A stretch of DNA of 64,000 bases from Sphingomonas ginsenosidivorax (lineage in GTDB: Bacteria > Pseudomonadota > Alphaproteobacteria > Sphingomonadales > Sphingomonadaceae). The stretch covers positions 2,421,001 to 2,485,000 of the forward strand of contig NZ_VOQR01000001.1 in the NCBI RefSeq assembly GCF_007995065.1, written 5' to 3'. Of the stretch, positions 45,274 through 58,139 are shown one piece after another (position 1 is the first letter of the stretch; each line of letters opens with the position of its first letter). The notes under the pieces were generated by a model. The model worked only from the letters and a program-made list of their open reading frames with translations, had not been told where the DNA came from and made no database searches. Made by a program: the position numbers and the translations under genes.

Positions 45274-45806
45274 TACTTCTTCTTCCCTTCCTTGCGGAAG
45301 ATGAACTCGCCGTCGTACTTGATGCCCTTGCCCTTGTACGGCTCAGGCTTGCGCCACTGACGAATCTCCGCGGCCAGCTGGCCAACCATCTGCTTGTCCG
45401 AACCCGAGATCTCGATCGTCGTGTTGTCCGGGGTCTTCACCTCGATGCCCTCGGGCACGTCGATGTTGACGTCGTGGCTGTAGCCGAGCTGCAACTTCAG
45501 GTTGCGGCCCTGCGCAGCGGCACGGTAGCCGACGCCGTTGATCAGGAGCTTCTTCGTGAAGCCGTCCGACACACCGGTGATCAGGTTCTGCACCATCGTA
45601 CGCTGCATGCCCCAGAAGGCCCGCGCGCGCTTGGTGTCGTTGGCCGGCTGCACCGAGATGCCACCGTCCTCGAGCGTGTAGCTGATCTCGTCGCGCAGCG
45701 GCATCTTGAGGGTGCCCTTGGGGCCCTTCACGGTCAGCTGCTTGCCGTCGATCGTGGGCGTAACGCCCGCCGGTACGGTGACCGGCTTCTTACCAATGCG
45801 GCTCAT
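45273..45806 (-). CDS. rplF: 50S ribosomal protein L6
   Basis: 177 residues: [32 protein letters not shown], and the C-terminal motif [20 protein letters not shown]. Normal length; it overlaps rpsH by one base. Confidence 0.99.
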   Translation of the reverse strand: MSRIGKKPVTVPAGVTPTIDGKQLTVKGPKGTLKMPLRDEISYTLEDGGISVQPANDTKRARAFWGMQRTMVQNLITGVSDGFTKKLLINGVGYRAAAQGRNLKLQLGYSHDVNIDVPEGIEVKTPDNTTIEISGSDKQMVGQLAAEIRQWRKPEPYKGKGIKYDGEFIFRKEGKKK

Positions 45807-46201
45807 CAGAACACCTCTGCGAGGATTTCGCCGCCGACGTTCTGCTCGCGTGCTTCGGCATCCGAAAGCACGCCGCGGGGCGTCGAGACGATGGTGATGC
45901 CGAGGCCGTTGCGGACGCGGGGGAGTTCCTGCGAACCGGAATAGACGCGGCGGCCGGGCTTCGAGACGCGTGCGACATGCTTGATCGCAGGCTGGCCCTC
46001 GAAATACTTCAGCTCGATGCGGATGCCCGCTGCGGGGCCCATCTGCTCGTCGCTGTAGCCACGGATGTAGCCTTCGCGCTGCAGAACGTCGAGAACGCGA
46101 ACGCGCAGCTTGGACGCGGGCGAAAGGACGGAGTCCTTCTTCGCGCGCTGGCCGTTGCGGATGCGGGTGAGCAGGTCACCCAGGGGATCGGTCACTGCCA
46201 T
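45806..46201 (-). CDS. rpsH: 30S ribosomal protein S8
   Basis: 131 residues: [20 protein letters not shown], ending [20 protein letters not shown]. Translational regulator of the spc operon in E. coli; whether it acts so here is not visible. Confidence 0.99.
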   Translation of the reverse strand: MAVTDPLGDLLTRIRNGQRAKKDSVLSPASKLRVRVLDVLQREGYIRGYSDEQMGPAAGIRIELKYFEGQPAIKHVARVSKPGRRVYSGSQELPRVRNGLGITIVSTPRGVLSDAEAREQNVGGEILAEVF

Positions 46202-46210
46202 GTTATGTCC

Positions 46211-46516
46211 TTACCAGCTCGACTTCGTGACGCCGGGAATCAGGCCCTTGTTGGCCAGATTGCGCAGCATGATCCGCGAGAGCCGGAACTTGCGGTAGTA
46301 GGAGCGCGAACGACCGGTAAGCTCGCACCGGTTACGGATGCGCGTCGGGTTCGCGTTGCGCGGCAATGCCGACATCTTGAGGCGGGCCATCAGGCGCTCG
46401 CCGTCATCGAGGGTCGCGTCCTTGGCCATCGCCTTCAACGCCGCAAACTTGGGCGCGTACTGCTTGACCAACGCCTTGCGACGCTCGTTCTTGTTGACTG
46501 AACTCAGTTTCGCCAT
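46211..46516 (-). CDS. rpsN: 30S ribosomal protein S14, zinc-free form
   Basis: 101 residues: [40 protein letters not shown], ending [12 protein letters not shown]. It is the long form without the four zinc Cys. Confidence 0.99.
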   Translation of the reverse strand: MAKLSSVNKNERRKALVKQYAPKFAALKAMAKDATLDDGERLMARLKMSALPRNANPTRIRNRCELTGRSRSYYRKFRLSRIMLRNLANKGLIPGVTKSSW

Positions 46517-46544
46517 CGACTTAAGTTCTTTCTTTCTTCTGTGC

Positions 46545-46635
46545 CCATCCCGGGGGAGGGGTCGGGGGTGGGAGGTTCTGCACCGTCACCTGGACGGACA
46601 GGCCCTCCCCTAGCCCCTCCCGCAAGCGGGAGGGG
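46545..46635. repeat. GC-rich hairpin repeat between rpsN and rplE
   Basis: CCCCTCCCGC and GCGGGAGGGG form a perfect ten-base stem at 46614-46635. A related inverted sequence (CGGGGGAGGGGTCGGGGGTG) begins at 46551. The 127-base gap in the otherwise tight spc operon is made of this element. Confidence 0.65.
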
Positions 46636-46643
46636 AATTCGGG

Positions 46644-47231
46644 TTAGGCTGCCTGCTTCTCGTCGGCAGCTTCCTCGATCGGGAACGGGAAGCCGAACAG
46701 GCGGAGCAGCTCGCGCGCCTCGTCGTCGGTCTTGGCCGTCGTCGTCACGATGACATCCATGCCCCGGACCTTGTCGACCTGGTCATAGCTGATTTCCGGG
46801 AACACGATCTGCTCCTTCAGACCGCAGGCATAGTTGCCACGGCCGTCGAAGCTCTTTGGGTTCAGCCCACGGAAATCGCGGACGCGGGGAAGAGCGATCG
46901 TGATGAAGCGATCAAGGAATTCGTACATGCGCTCGCGGCGAAGGGTGACCTTCACGCCGATCGGCATGCCTTCGCGCAGCTTGAACTGTGCGATCGACTT
47001 CTTCGCCTTGGTGACGATGGGCTTCTGGCCCGCGATCAGCTGCATTTCCGAAGCGGCCTGGTCGACCTTCTTCTTGTCCTGCGTCGCTTCGCCGACACCC
47101 ATGTTCAGCACGATCTTGTCGATCCGGGGGATCTCCATGACGTTCTTGTAGCCGAACTTCTCGGTCATCGCCTTGACGATGGTCTCGTCGTACAGCTTCC
47201 GCATCCGCGGCGTGTAGGTTGCATCAGCCAC
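46644..47231 (-). CDS. rplE: 50S ribosomal protein L5
   Basis: 195 residues from GTG 47231 ([20 protein letters not shown]), which overlaps the end of rplX by eight bases. Also [16 protein letters not shown] and [20 protein letters not shown]. The tail [11 protein letters not shown] is slightly longer than usual. ATG 47204 is a later alternative. Confidence 0.97.
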   Translation of the reverse strand: MADATYTPRMRKLYDETIVKAMTEKFGYKNVMEIPRIDKIVLNMGVGEATQDKKKVDQAASEMQLIAGQKPIVTKAKKSIAQFKLREGMPIGVKVTLRRERMYEFLDRFITIALPRVRDFRGLNPKSFDGRGNYACGLKEQIVFPEISYDQVDKVRGMDVIVTTTAKTDDEARELLRLFGFPFPIEEAADEKQAA

Positions 47232-47541
47232 CGATCTTCTCCCCGGTCTTGACCGCAACGCGGACCTTCTTGCCGTCCTGCTCCTCGAAGCGGACGCGGG
47301 TCGGCTTGCCGTCGGCGGTCACGTGCGCGACCTTCGAAACGTGCAGCGGCGCTTCCTTGCGGACCAGGCCACCCTGCGGGTCGCCCTGGGTCGGCTTGGT
47401 GTGACGCACGGCGATGTTCACGCCGGCCACGACGACCTTGTCGGCCTTCGGCATCGACATGGTGACTTCGCCGGTCTTGCCCTTGTCCTTGCCGGACAGG
47501 ATGATGACCTTGTCACCCTTCTTGATACGAGCGGACGCCAT
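47224..47541 (-). CDS. rplX: 50S ribosomal protein L24
   Basis: 105 residues from ATG 47541: [20 protein letters not shown] (KOW motif), then [20 protein letters not shown]. Its ATG overlaps the rplN stop. Confidence 0.98.
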   Translation of the reverse strand: MASARIKKGDKVIILSGKDKGKTGEVTMSMPKADKVVVAGVNIAVRHTKPTQGDPQGGLVRKEAPLHVSKVAHVTADGKPTRVRFEEQDGKKVRVAVKTGEKIGG

Positions 47542-47909
47542 TACAGCACCTCCGGCGCAAGGCTGATGATCTTCATGTGCTTCTTGCCACGCAGTTCGCG
47601 AACAACTGGGCCGAAGATACGGGTGCCGATCGGCTCCTCGTTCTTGTTGACCAGCACCGCGGCGTTGCCGTCGAAGCGGATGACCGTGCCGTCTGCGCGA
47701 CGGATGTCCTTGGCGGTGCGGACGATGACGGCGCGGTGAACGTCGCCCTTCTTCACGCGGCCGCGCGGCTGCGCTTCCTTGATGGAGACGACGATGATGT
47801 CGCCGACACCTGCAACACGACGCTTGGAACCCCCAAGCACCTTGATGCACTGCACCCGCTTCGCGCCGCTGTTGTCAGCGACGTCGAGATTGGACTGCAT
47901 CTGGATCAT
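47541..47909 (-). CDS. rplN: 50S ribosomal protein L14
   Basis: 122 residues: [40 protein letters not shown], ending [10 protein letters not shown]. First gene of the spc operon; a terminator and a repeat separate it from rpsQ. Confidence 0.99.
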   Translation of the reverse strand: MIQMQSNLDVADNSGAKRVQCIKVLGGSKRRVAGVGDIIVVSIKEAQPRGRVKKGDVHRAVIVRTAKDIRRADGTVIRFDGNAAVLVNKNEEPIGTRIFGPVVRELRGKKHMKIISLAPEVL

Positions 47910-47959
47910 GGATCCGTATCCCTTCTCTCTCTGGGGCCGATACCGACCGGACCCCGCCT

Positions 47960-47994
47960 AAAAAATCACCCCGGCGCGGAGAACCGCACCGGGG
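47960..47994 (-). terminator. Intrinsic terminator at the S10/spc operon border
   Basis: On the minus strand CCCCGGTGCGG pairs with CCGCGCCGGGG (one G-U wobble, AGAA-type four-base loop) followed by TGATTTTTT. On the plus strand the wobble becomes a C-A mismatch, so the element is built for leftward transcription. Confidence 0.8.
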
Positions 47995-48056
47995 GGAGCG
48001 GCCCTGTAGCCGCTCCGTCGATGGGACGCAAGCGCCCCGATATCATCCCAAACCCC

Positions 48057-48136
48057 TCACCCCAGCGTAGGCTGGGGTCTTTTGGTTCGAGCCGCTCGCT
48101 CCACCGCACGAGATCCCAGCCTGCGCTGGGATGACG
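48057..48136. repeat. Palindromic repeat between rpsQ and rplN
   Basis: Arms TCACCCCAGCGTAGGCTGGG... and ...CCCAGCCTGCGCTGGGATGACG enclose about 30 bases. Same family as 21562. It lies between the rpsQ stop and the terminator at 47960. Confidence 0.85.
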
Positions 48137-48155
48137 CGTGGGGTGCGCGCGGGGT

Positions 48156-48428
48156 TCAGCCCTCGGCCGAAGCCCGCTCCGGCGTCGCGTGGGTGTTGAC
48201 CCGCTCGATCACCTTCCAGGTCTTCAGCTTGGAGATCGGTGCGGTCTCTTCGATCCGCACGGTCTCGCCCTGCTTGAACTCGTTGCTCTCGTCATGAGCA
48301 TGATACTTCTTCGAGCGACGGATGATCTTCCCGTAGAGCGGGTGCTTCACCTTACGCTCGACGTTCACGACCACCGTCTTGTCGCCCTTGTCGGACACGA
48401 CCAGACCGGTCAGCACGCGCTTCGGCAT
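48156..48428 (-). CDS. rpsQ: 30S ribosomal protein S17
   Basis: 90 residues from ATG 48428: [40 protein letters not shown]. The ATG lies ten bases after the rpmC stop. The last gene of the S10 operon. Confidence 0.98.
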   Translation of the reverse strand: MPKRVLTGLVVSDKGDKTVVVNVERKVKHPLYGKIIRRSKKYHAHDESNEFKQGETVRIEETAPISKLKTWKVIERVNTHATPERASAEG

Positions 48429-48438
48429 GATGTGTTCC

Positions 48439-48645
48439 TTACTTCGCGGCCGCGGCGCTGGTGCGCTGCGACTGCAGGGTCTTGATCCGCGCGATGTCGC
48501 GACGGACTTCACGAACGCGGCTGGGCTTCTCGAGCTGGTTCGTCGCCGCCTGGAAGCGGAGGTTGAACTGCTCGCGCTTCAGCTCGCCGAGCGATTCCGA
48601 CAGCTGGTCGTCGCTCTTGGTCTTCATGTCGTCGATACGAGCCAT
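48439..48645 (-). CDS. rpmC: 50S ribosomal protein L29
   Basis: 68 residues from ATG 48645: [40 protein letters not shown]. Alpha-helical hairpin protein beside the exit tunnel. Confidence 0.98.
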   Translation of the reverse strand: MARIDDMKTKSDDQLSESLGELKREQFNLRFQAATNQLEKPSRVREVRRDIARIKTLQSQRTSAAAAK

Positions 48646-48649
48646 GATC

Positions 48650-49084
48650 TTACTCGCCTCCCAGATGCGAGGTGTCACCCAGGCGGGCAACGACCTTTAC
48701 CTTGATCGGCAGCTTCATGGCCGCCCGCTCGAACGCCTCTGCGGCGATCTTGCCCTCGACACCGTCGAGCTCGAACAGGATCCGGCCCGGCTTCACGCGG
48801 GCAGCCCAGAACTCCGGCGCGCCCTTGCCCGAGCCCATGCGGACTTCGGCAGGCTTGCCCGAGACGGGAACGTCCGGGAAGATGCGGATCCACAAACGCC
48901 CCTGGCGCTTGATGTGACGCGTGATCGCGCGGCGGGCCGCCTCGATCTGACGCGCGGTGATCCGCTCCGGCTCCATCGCCTTCAGCCCGTAGGAGCCGAA
49001 GTTGAGGGAGAAGCCGCTCTTTGCGTCGCCGGAAATCTTGCCCTTGAAGGCCTTCCGGAACTTCGTCTTTTTTGGTTGCAGCAT
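48650..49084 (-). CDS. rplP: 50S ribosomal protein L16
   Basis: 144 residues: [60 protein letters not shown]. Normal length. Confidence 0.99.
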   Translation of the reverse strand: MLQPKKTKFRKAFKGKISGDAKSGFSLNFGSYGLKAMEPERITARQIEAARRAITRHIKRQGRLWIRIFPDVPVSGKPAEVRMGSGKGAPEFWAARVKPGRILFELDGVEGKIAAEAFERAAMKLPIKVKVVARLGDTSHLGGE

Positions 49085-49099
49085 GTCTGTTCCTGACCC

Positions 49100-49807
49100 T
49101 TAGCGACGATCGTCGCGCTGCGGACGCACGCCGGAGGTCTGAGCCTCCATCATGATCCGGTCATACGACGTGGGATCGTTGCCGAGGATCTCGCCCTTGA
49201 AGACCCAGACCTTGACGCCGCAAACGCCGTAGGACGTGTGCGCCGTGGCTTCGGCATAATCGATGTTCGCGCGCAGCGTGTGCAGCGGAACGCGGCCTTC
49301 ACGGTACGATTCCGACCGTGCGATCTCGGCGCCGCCGAGACGACCGCCGCAACCGACGCGGATGCCTTCGGCACCCAGACGCATCGCCGACTGGACCGCA
49401 CGCTTCATGGCGCGACGGAAGGCGATACGACGCTCGAGCTGGTCGGCGATGCCCTGGGCGACCAGGCGCGCATCGACTTCCGGCTTGCGGATCTCGACGA
49501 TGTTCAGCGACACCGTCGACGACGTCATCGCGCCGATCGTCGAGCGCAGCTTCTCGATGTCCGCACCCTTCTTGCCGATGATCACGCCGGGGCGTGCAGC
49601 AAAGATCGAGATGCGCGCGAGCTTGGCCGGACGCTCGATCACGACCTTCGAGATCGCGGCCTGCGGCAGCGTCTTGAAGATGAACGCGCGGATCTTGAGA
49701 TCCTCAAGCAGGAGACGACCATAGTCGGCGCCTTCGGCGTACCAGCGGCTGTCCCAGGTACGGTTGATCTGCAGACGCAGACCGATGGGGTTGCTCTTCT
49801 GACCCAT
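49100..49807 (-). CDS. rpsC: 30S ribosomal protein S3
   Basis: 235 residues: [22 protein letters not shown] domain [27 protein letters not shown] segment near the C-terminus. The ATG overlaps the rplV stop. Confidence 0.99.
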   Translation of the reverse strand: MGQKSNPIGLRLQINRTWDSRWYAEGADYGRLLLEDLKIRAFIFKTLPQAAISKVVIERPAKLARISIFAARPGVIIGKKGADIEKLRSTIGAMTSSTVSLNIVEIRKPEVDARLVAQGIADQLERRIAFRRAMKRAVQSAMRLGAEGIRVGCGGRLGGAEIARSESYREGRVPLHTLRANIDYAEATAHTSYGVCGVKVWVFKGEILGNDPTSYDRIMMEAQTSGVRPQRDDRR

Positions 49808-50184
49808 TATGCTTCTTCCTGCTCGCGAACGACGATCCGCAGCCGCGAGAACGGCTTGAGGATGCGCGTCGACTTGCCGCGACCACGGGTCGCGAAGCGC
49901 TTCATCGTGATCGACTTGCCCACCGACGCCTCGGCGACGACGAGCGCGTCGACGTCGAGGTTGTGGTTGTTCTCTGCATTGGCAATCGCGGATGCGAGAA
50001 CCTTGCGGGCTTCGATCGCCATGCCCTTGGTCGAGAAGGCGAGGATGTTCATCGCATCGCCGACCTTCTTGCCGCGGATGAGCGCGGCGACGAGGCCGAG
50101 CTTCTGCGCGGAACCGCGGATCTGGGTGCCGACCGAGAGAGCCTCGTTGTCGGCGACCTTGCGGGGTGCTGCCTGCTTAGACAT
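49807..50184 (-). CDS. rplV: 50S ribosomal protein L22
   Basis: 125 residues: [60 protein letters not shown]. Overlaps both rpsS and rpsC by one base. Confidence 0.99.
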   Translation of the reverse strand: MSKQAAPRKVADNEALSVGTQIRGSAQKLGLVAALIRGKKVGDAMNILAFSTKGMAIEARKVLASAIANAENNHNLDVDALVVAEASVGKSITMKRFATRGRGKSTRILKPFSRLRIVVREQEEA

Positions 50185-50459
50185 CAGCGCTTGCCCTTCT
50201 TGTCGGCGGCGTGACCCGGGAAGTAGCGCGTGGGCGCGAACTCACCGAGCTTCATGCCGACCATGTCCTCGTTGACGGACACCGGCACGAACTTGCGGCC
50301 ATTGTAGACGTTGAACGTGAGACCCACGAACGACGGCAGGATCGTCGAGCGGCGCGACCAGGTCTTGATCGGCGAACGCGCGTTGGTGTCCTGGGCGGTT
50401 TCTGCCTTCTTGAGCAGATGAAGGTCCACGAACGGACCCTTCCATACGGAACGAGCCAT
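50184..50459 (-). CDS. rpsS: 30S ribosomal protein S19
   Basis: 91 residues: [58 protein letters not shown]. Confidence 0.99.
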   Translation of the reverse strand: MARSVWKGPFVDLHLLKKAETAQDTNARSPIKTWSRRSTILPSFVGLTFNVYNGRKFVPVSVNEDMVGMKLGEFAPTRYFPGHAADKKGKR

Positions 50460-50463
50460 TCGT

Positions 50464-51300
50464 TTAGCCCTTCTTCTTCGCGTGACGCGACCGGATGATC
50501 ATCTTGTCGGTCGACTTGTTGTGACGAGTGCGAGCACCCTTCGTCGGCTTGCCCCACGGCGTAACCGGATGACGGCCACCCGAGGTGCGGCCTTCACCAC
50601 CGCCGTGCGGATGGTCGACCGGGTTCTTGGCGACGCCGCGCGTCAGCGGGCGGATGCCCATCCAGCGCGAACGACCGGCCTTGCCGAAGTTCTGGTTCTG
50701 GTTGTCGGGGTTCGAGACCGCGCCAACCGTCGCCATGCAATCGCTGCGGATGTAGCGCTGCTCGCCCGAGTTGAGGCGAACCATCACCATGCCCTTGTCG
50801 CGACCGACGACCTGCACGTACGTGCCGGCCGAACGGGCGATCTGGCCACCCTTCATCGGCTTCATCTCCACGTTGTGGACGATGGTGCCGACGGGCATCT
50901 GACCGAGCTCCATGGCGTTGCCAGGCTTCACGTCGGTCTTCTTGGCCGCGATCACCTTGTCGCCGACGCCCAGACGCTGCGGCGCCAGGATGTAGGCCAG
51001 CTCCTCGTCCGGGTACTTGACCAGGGCGATGAACGCGGTGCGGTTGGGATCATACTCGATCCGCTCGACGGTGCCCTCGACGTCCCACTTGCGACGCTTG
51101 AAGTCGATGTAGCGGTACTTCTGCTTGTGACCGCCCGCGATACCGCGCGAGGTCACATGGCCCTTGTTGTTGCGGCCGCCGGTCTTGTGCTTGCCTTCGG
51201 TCAGCGCCTTGACGGGCTTGCCCTTCCAGAGCGACGACTTGTCGACCAGGACGAGGCCGCGGCGGGCCGGCGATGTCGGATTATAATGCTTGAGTGCCAT
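50464..51300 (-). CDS. rplB: 50S ribosomal protein L2
   Basis: 278 residues: [40 protein letters not shown], and the peptidyl-transferase region [20 protein letters not shown]. Normal length. Confidence 0.99.
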   Translation of the reverse strand: MALKHYNPTSPARRGLVLVDKSSLWKGKPVKALTEGKHKTGGRNNKGHVTSRGIAGGHKQKYRYIDFKRRKWDVEGTVERIEYDPNRTAFIALVKYPDEELAYILAPQRLGVGDKVIAAKKTDVKPGNAMELGQMPVGTIVHNVEMKPMKGGQIARSAGTYVQVVGRDKGMVMVRLNSGEQRYIRSDCMATVGAVSNPDNQNQNFGKAGRSRWMGIRPLTRGVAKNPVDHPHGGGEGRTSGGRHPVTPWGKPTKGARTRHNKSTDKMIIRSRHAKKKG

Positions 51301-51304
51301 GGCC

Positions 51305-51619
51305 TCAGATCCCCGTCGTCACGTCGATGGACTGACCGTCCTTCAACGTCACGATTGCCTTCTTCATGTCCGAGCGCGAATAGTTCGTGCCCTTCCACTT
51401 CTTGGTCTTGCCCTTCTGGACCAGCGTGTTGACGCCGACGACGGTGACGTCGAACAGCGCTTCCACAGCGGCCTTGATCTCGGGCTTCGTGGCGTCGTTG
51501 GACACCTTGAACACCACCGCGTTGTGCTCCGACAGGGTCGTCGTCTTCTCGGTGATGTGCGGCGCGAGGATAACGTCGTAGTGACGGTTATCGATCGTGC
51601 CGTTCTGCTTCTTAGCCAT
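51305..51619 (-). CDS. rplW: 50S ribosomal protein L23
   Basis: 104 residues from ATG 51619, which overlaps the end of rplD by eight bases: [40 protein letters not shown]. Confidence 0.98.
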   Translation of the reverse strand: MAKKQNGTIDNRHYDVILAPHITEKTTTLSEHNAVVFKVSNDATKPEIKAAVEALFDVTVVGVNTLVQKGKTKKWKGTNYSRSDMKKAIVTLKDGQSIDVTTGI

Positions 51620-52238
51620 GGAAGCGCGCCTCCAGCTTTTCGACAGCGGCGCGGGTGAGCACCAGCGTGTCATGCTTCAGGATGTCGTAGACGTTGGCGC
51701 CGGCTGCCGGCATCACGTCCACTTCGAACAGGTTGCCGGCGGCGAACGCGAAGCTCGTCTCGACCATGTCACCATCGATCACCAGCGCGCGCTTGCCGAA
51801 GCCGAGCTTGGCGAGATCGCCGAGCAGGGTCTTCGTCTTGCCGCCTTCGACGACGAGGCTGTCCATGACGACCAGCGTGCCAGCCTTGGCGTGGCTCGAC
51901 AGCGCCATCTTCAGGCCCAGAGCGCGAACCTTCTTGTTCAGGCCGGGATTGAAGTCGCGGACGCGGGCGCCGTGCGCCTTACCACCGCCGATGAACACCG
52001 GAGCGCGGCGATCGCCGTGACGGGCGGTACCGCCACCCTTCTGGCGACCGAACTTCTTGCCGGTGCGCGCGACGTCTGCACGCTCGCGGGTGCCACGAGC
52101 CGTCTCGCGACGCTTCTCGAGCTGCCAGGTGACGACACGGTGCAGGATGTCGGCGCGCGGATCGAGGCCGAAGACCTCGTCGTTGAGCTCGATGTCCGCC
52201 GTGTCGGTGCCGGCGAAGGATGAAATCTTGACCTTCAC
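51612..52238 (-). CDS. rplD: 50S ribosomal protein L4
   Basis: 208 residues from GTG 52238 ([20 protein letters not shown]), two bases after the rplC stop. [20 protein letters not shown] is the tunnel loop. A longer frame upstream is inside rplC. Confidence 0.98.
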   Translation of the reverse strand: MKVKISSFAGTDTADIELNDEVFGLDPRADILHRVVTWQLEKRRETARGTRERADVARTGKKFGRQKGGGTARHGDRRAPVFIGGGKAHGARVRDFNPGLNKKVRALGLKMALSSHAKAGTLVVMDSLVVEGGKTKTLLGDLAKLGFGKRALVIDGDMVETSFAFAAGNLFEVDVMPAAGANVYDILKHDTLVLTRAAVEKLEARFHG

Positions 52239-52240
52239 GT

Positions 52241-52987
52241 TCAGCCCTCCTGGCCGTCGGCTGCGGGTGCGTCGGTCGTTTCGGCCGGCGTATCTGCTGC
52301 AGTGTTGCTGTTGGCGGTCTTGAGACCGGCGGGGAACGGTGCGTCGGCGTGGCGCGCGACCTTCACCGAGTCCTTGACGAAGAGCCAGCCGCCCTTGGAG
52401 CCAGGAACCGAACCCTTGACGAACAGGAGACCACGCTCGACGTCGGTCGATACGATCTCGAGGTTCTGCTGGGTGCGATACTTGTCGCCCATGTGACCGG
52501 CCATCTTCTTGTTCTTGAAGACCTTGCCCGGATCCTGGCGCTGACCAGTCGAACCGAGCGAACGGTGCGAGACCGACACGCCGTGGGTTGCCCGCAGACC
52601 GCCGAAGCCCCAACGCTTCATGCCGCCCTGGAAGCCCTTACCCTGAGTCTTGCCCTGGATATCGACGATCTGGCCTGCGACATAATGGTCTGCCGAGATC
52701 TCGGCACCAACGTCGAGCAGGCCGTCAGCGTTCACGCGGAACTCATGGACGACAGCCTTGGGCTCCACTTCGGCCTTGCCGAAATGGCCACGCTGCGGCT
52801 TTGCGACATTCTTCGACTTGGCGACGCCTGCACCAAGCTGGACGGCGGTGTAGCCGTCACGATCCATTTCGCGAACGGAAATGACCTGATTGCCTTCGAG
52901 TGCCAGAACCGTGACCGGCACGTGCCGACCATCGTCCTGGAACAGGCGGGTCATCCCCATCTTCTTCGCGATCACGCCAGTACGCAT
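52241..52987 (-). CDS. rplC: 50S ribosomal protein L3 with acidic C-terminal tail
   Basis: 248 residues from ATG 52987: [40 protein letters not shown]. After [20 protein letters not shown] the protein continues about 30 residues as an Ala/Thr/Asp/Glu-rich tail, absent from E. coli L3. Confidence 0.98.
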   Translation of the reverse strand: MRTGVIAKKMGMTRLFQDDGRHVPVTVLALEGNQVISVREMDRDGYTAVQLGAGVAKSKNVAKPQRGHFGKAEVEPKAVVHEFRVNADGLLDVGAEISADHYVAGQIVDIQGKTQGKGFQGGMKRWGFGGLRATHGVSVSHRSLGSTGQRQDPGKVFKNKKMAGHMGDKYRTQQNLEIVSTDVERGLLFVKGSVPGSKGGWLFVKDSVKVARHADAPFPAGLKTANSNTAADTPAETTDAPAADGQEG

Positions 52988-53324
52988 GATCTTGTCCCTT
53001 CCTCGACAGAGGCCCCCGCAGGACGATTCCCCGGGGGCTTGCGGTGCCCGCCGCGACCGGAGCCGCGACAAGGCGCCAAATACGAAACGCCACCGAAGCG
53101 AAATGCCTCGATGGTGCCCCTTCCAGCCCGGAATATGCGATGCGAGCCCCCGTCCCGGGCTGGGATCCGGCGAACCGGACGAAACGGGAGACGCAGACCC
53201 GGTAGCAAGCCACCAGCGGTATCTCTTTTTCAGTCGGACACTGGCCGAAGCCTCGTCCGAACTGGATTTCCGCCTCCGCGGAAACACGAACCCGGCAGGA
53301 TGACCTGCCGAGGAAGCGTGGCCC
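52988..53324. other. 337-base gap between rpsJ and rplC
   Basis: Unusually wide for an S10 operon. It holds a hairpin GCCCCCG/CGGGGGC at 53013-53038 just before rplC and, near 53263-53290, TTCCGCCTCCGCGGAAAC, which resembles one arm of the palindrome in cobB and may be a decayed copy. No gene is supported; open frames here are weak extensions of rplC. Confidence 0.5.
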
Positions 53325-53633
<309 letters not shown>

Positions 53634-53704
53634 AGTCCCTACCGATGCGAAAGAGCGGGCCCGTTTCAGGGCTCTTGCTGATTGATGTTCAAACCGAAGG
53701 CGGG

Positions 53705-53733
53705 CGCATACGGGAGAGTCGGGGGAAAGGCAA
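53705..53733 (-). promoter_or_regulatory. Promoter candidate for the S10 operon
   Basis: Minus strand TTGCCT (53728-53733), 17 bases, TATGCG (53705-53710). The site is between rpsJ and the repeat/DUF559 region, so rpsJ can be transcribed independently of tuf. Confidence 0.5.
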
Positions 53734-53787
53734 CCGGGGGTGTGGGATTTTTGGGTGGCGGTTGGGCACGATCGAGGGCGCCGCCGT

Positions 53788-53926
53788 CCTCCCCCTCCGT
53801 CGCCTTCGGCGCCACCTCCCCCTGGCGGGGGAGGATTGTCGAGGTTGGCGACTCGACGTTAGGGTGAGCGCTGAAATCCACCCCCGCCAGGGGGAGGTGG
53901 CACGCGAAGCGTGACGGAGGGGGCGG
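53788..53926. repeat. Inverted pair of palindromic repeats, left of the DUF559 gene
   Basis: Plus copy 53788-53837 (CCTCCCCCTCCGTCGCC..., ending GGCGGGGGAGGATT) and minus copy 53879-53926 (CCACCCCCGCCAGGGGGAGG..., ending GGAGGGGGCGG). Each copy holds two small stems: GCCTTCGGC-type and CCTCCCCC/GGGGGAGG. The right copy ends six bases before the DUF559 ATG. Confidence 0.9.
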
Positions 53927-53932
53927 TAGGCG

Positions 53933-54307
53933 ATGCGCTTGGAAGGGTCACCGAACGGCCGCCGCAACGCAAAGCGCCTCCGCAACGAGATGACGCCACC
54001 GGAGATCGCGATGTGGCTTGCGCTCAGCCGCAACGACGCGGGGCTGCGCTTCCGGAAGCAATACGCGGCCGCGGACTATGTCCTCGACTTCTACTGCGCC
54101 CCGGCCCGCCTTGCGATCGAAGTCGACGGCGAGGCCCATAACCGCGGGACCCGCCCGGCGCGAGACGCCGTCCGCGATGCATGGCTCGTCGCGCGAGGTA
54201 TCCGCGTCCTCCGCTACCCGGCGTGCGAGGTCCTCTCGAACCTCGATGACATCCTCCGACAGATCGTTGCCGTCGCTGTCGAACGCCGCGCCGCCTTCGA
54301 GAGGTGA
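53933..54307 (+). CDS. DUF559 (Vsr-like) endonuclease-domain protein
   Basis: 124 residues. RNEMTPPEIAMWLALSRNDA with Glu24, then the nuclease-like core: FRKQYAAADYVLDFYC with Asp52 and RLAIEVDGEAH with Glu63-x-Asp65 and His69, followed by ARDAVRDAWLVARGIRVLRY. This is the PD-(D/E)xK-type arrangement seen in Vsr and DUF559 proteins. The active-site residues are present, so it is probably an active nuclease or was until recently. It is the only plus-strand gene inside the leftward ribosomal cluster, between tuf and rpsJ, and has an inverted repeat pair directly on each side. GGTGAGCGCTG precedes the inner repeat on the left and the outer on the right. Confidence 0.88.
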   Translation: MRLEGSPNGRRNAKRLRNEMTPPEIAMWLALSRNDAGLRFRKQYAAADYVLDFYCAPARLAIEVDGEAHNRGTRPARDAVRDAWLVARGIRVLRYPACEVLSNLDDILRQIVAVAVERRAAFER

Positions 54308-54313
54308 GCGCTG

Positions 54314-54433
54314 CCGCCCCCTCCGTCGCCTTCGGCGCCACCTCCCCCTGGCGGGGGAGGATTAGAGAAGCGAGCCCCGCAATCCTCCCCCGCCAGGGGG
54401 AGGTGGCACGCGTAGCGTCACGGAGGGGGCGGC
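54314..54433. repeat. Inverted pair of palindromic repeats, right of the DUF559 gene
   Basis: Plus copy 54314-54363 and minus copy 54381-54433, in the same order and orientation as the pair on the left. The plus copy begins seven bases after the DUF559 stop codon. About 18 bases separate the two copies. Confidence 0.9.
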
Positions 54434-54503
54434 AAGCGACGCAGCTCGACTAAATCCTAGCATCATGATCGCGAAAGTTTGCGACGCCCCCGCGCCAGAC
54501 ACG

Positions 54504-54537
54504 AAAAAGCCCGGCCTCTCTCGCGAGAAGCCGGGCT
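54504..54537 (-). terminator. Intrinsic terminator after tuf
   Basis: Minus strand AGCCCGGCTTCTCGCG pairs with its partner AGAGGCCGGGCT (loop between) and is followed by TTTTTCG. It ends the str operon. Confidence 0.85.
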
Positions 54538-54567
54538 CTTTCGTTCACCTCCCGAAGGAGAAGAAGA

Positions 54568-55761
54568 TTACTTCGAGATACCGCTGACGATGCCCGAACC
54601 AACCGTACGGCCGCCTTCGCGAATCGTGAAGCGCTGGCCCACGTCCATGGCGATCGGTGCGATCAGCTTGATGCCGAGCGCGACGTTGTCGCCGGGCATG
54701 ACCATCTCGGTGCCCTCAGGCAGCTCGACGGTGCCGGTGACGTCCGTGGTGCGGAAGTAGAACTGCGGGCGGTAGTTGGCGAAGAACGGCGTGTGACGGC
54801 CACCCTCGTCCTTCGACAGCACGTAGACTTCCGATGCGAAGTCGGTGTGCGGCTTGATCGAGCCGGGCTTGCAGAGCACCTGGCCACGCTCGACCTCTTC
54901 GCGGCCGACGCCGCGGATCAGCGCGCCGATGTTGTCGCCAGCCTGGCCCGAGTCGAGCAGCTTGCGGAACATCTCAACGCCCGTGACCGTGGTCTTGCGG
55001 ACTGCCGGGTGGATGCCGACGATCTCGACTTCTTCGCCAACCTTCACGATGCCGGTCTCGACGCGGCCAGTGACAACCGTACCGCGACCCGAGATCGAGA
55101 ACACGTCCTCGATCGGCATCATGAACGGCTTGTCGAGCGGACGCTCGGGCTGCGGCAGGTAGGTGTCGACGGCTTCCATCAGCTTGAGGACGGCGTCATG
55201 GCCGATCTCAGGCGTGGTGTCGTTGAGCGCTGCAACAGCCGAACCGCGGATGACGGGGATGTTGTCGCCGTCAAAGTCGTACTTCGAGAGCAGCTCGCGG
55301 ATTTCCATCTCGACCAGCTCGAGGATTTCCTCGTCGTCGACCAGATCGACCTTGTTCATGAACACGACCATCGTCGGCACGCCGACCTGGCGTGCGAGCA
55401 GGATGTGCTCGCGGGTTTGCGGCATCGGGCCGTCGGTCGCCGACACGACGAGGATCGCGCCGTCCATCTGGGCTGCACCGGTGATCATGTTCTTCACATA
55501 ATCGGCGTGGCCCGGGCAATCGACGTGCGCGTAGTGACGGGCAAGCGTCTCGTACTCGACGTGTGCGGTCGAGATCGTGATGCCGCGCTCGCGCTCCTCG
55601 GGAGCCTTGTCGATGTTGGCGTAGCTGGTGAACGTGGCGCCGCCGGTCTCGGCGAGGACCTTCGTGATCGCTGCGGTCAGCGACGTCTTGCCATGGTCGA
55701 CGTGACCGATGGTGCCGATGTTGAGATGCGGCTTGTTCCGCTCAAATTTTGCCTTGGCCAT
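54568..55761 (-). CDS. tuf: Elongation factor Tu
   Basis: 397 residues: [20 protein letters not shown] (P-loop), [49 protein letters not shown]. The domain order is complete. Only one tuf copy is in this window. Brings aminoacyl-tRNA to the ribosome. Confidence 0.99.
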   Translation of the reverse strand: MAKAKFERNKPHLNIGTIGHVDHGKTSLTAAITKVLAETGGATFTSYANIDKAPEERERGITISTAHVEYETLARHYAHVDCPGHADYVKNMITGAAQMDGAILVVSATDGPMPQTREHILLARQVGVPTMVVFMNKVDLVDDEEILELVEMEIRELLSKYDFDGDNIPVIRGSAVAALNDTTPEIGHDAVLKLMEAVDTYLPQPERPLDKPFMMPIEDVFSISGRGTVVTGRVETGIVKVGEEVEIVGIHPAVRKTTVTGVEMFRKLLDSGQAGDNIGALIRGVGREEVERGQVLCKPGSIKPHTDFASEVYVLSKDEGGRHTPFFANYRPQFYFRTTDVTGTVELPEGTEMVMPGDNVALGIKLIAPIAMDVGQRFTIREGGRTVGSGIVSGISK

Positions 55762-55857
55762 GATTTCCTACCTTCTGATTCGAATTCCGGTGCCACCGGG
55801 GGCCACGCGAACGCGGCCCTGTAGCGGCTCATTTCCATTCGCGCTAGCACCAACATC

Positions 55858-55935
55858 CGTTCGTGCTGAGCGCAGTCGAAGCCCCCTCCCCGTGCGCCCG
55901 AGCGAATGTCCTTCGACTTCGCTCAGGACGAACGG
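55858..55935. repeat. Palindromic repeat between fusA and tuf
   Basis: Arms CCGTTCGTGCTGAGCGCAGTCGAAG and CTTCGACTTCGCTCAGGACGAACGG enclose about 28 bases. Same family as 43095. Confidence 0.85.
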
Positions 55936-55948
55936 CGGAGGGAGGCGA

Positions 55949-58045
<2,097 letters not shown>

Positions 58046-58139
58046 GATCGTGCTTCCTTAAAGATATGGGGAGCCAGCAGAACCGGCTCCCCAATATATA
58101 GGCGTTATACGTTGCGGGCGATAGACCACCCGCACCGGT

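Noticed and set aside
52988..53287. Extended rplC start up to 53287
   Set aside because: The upstream residues are unlike L3, while ATG 52987 gives the exact family N-terminus.
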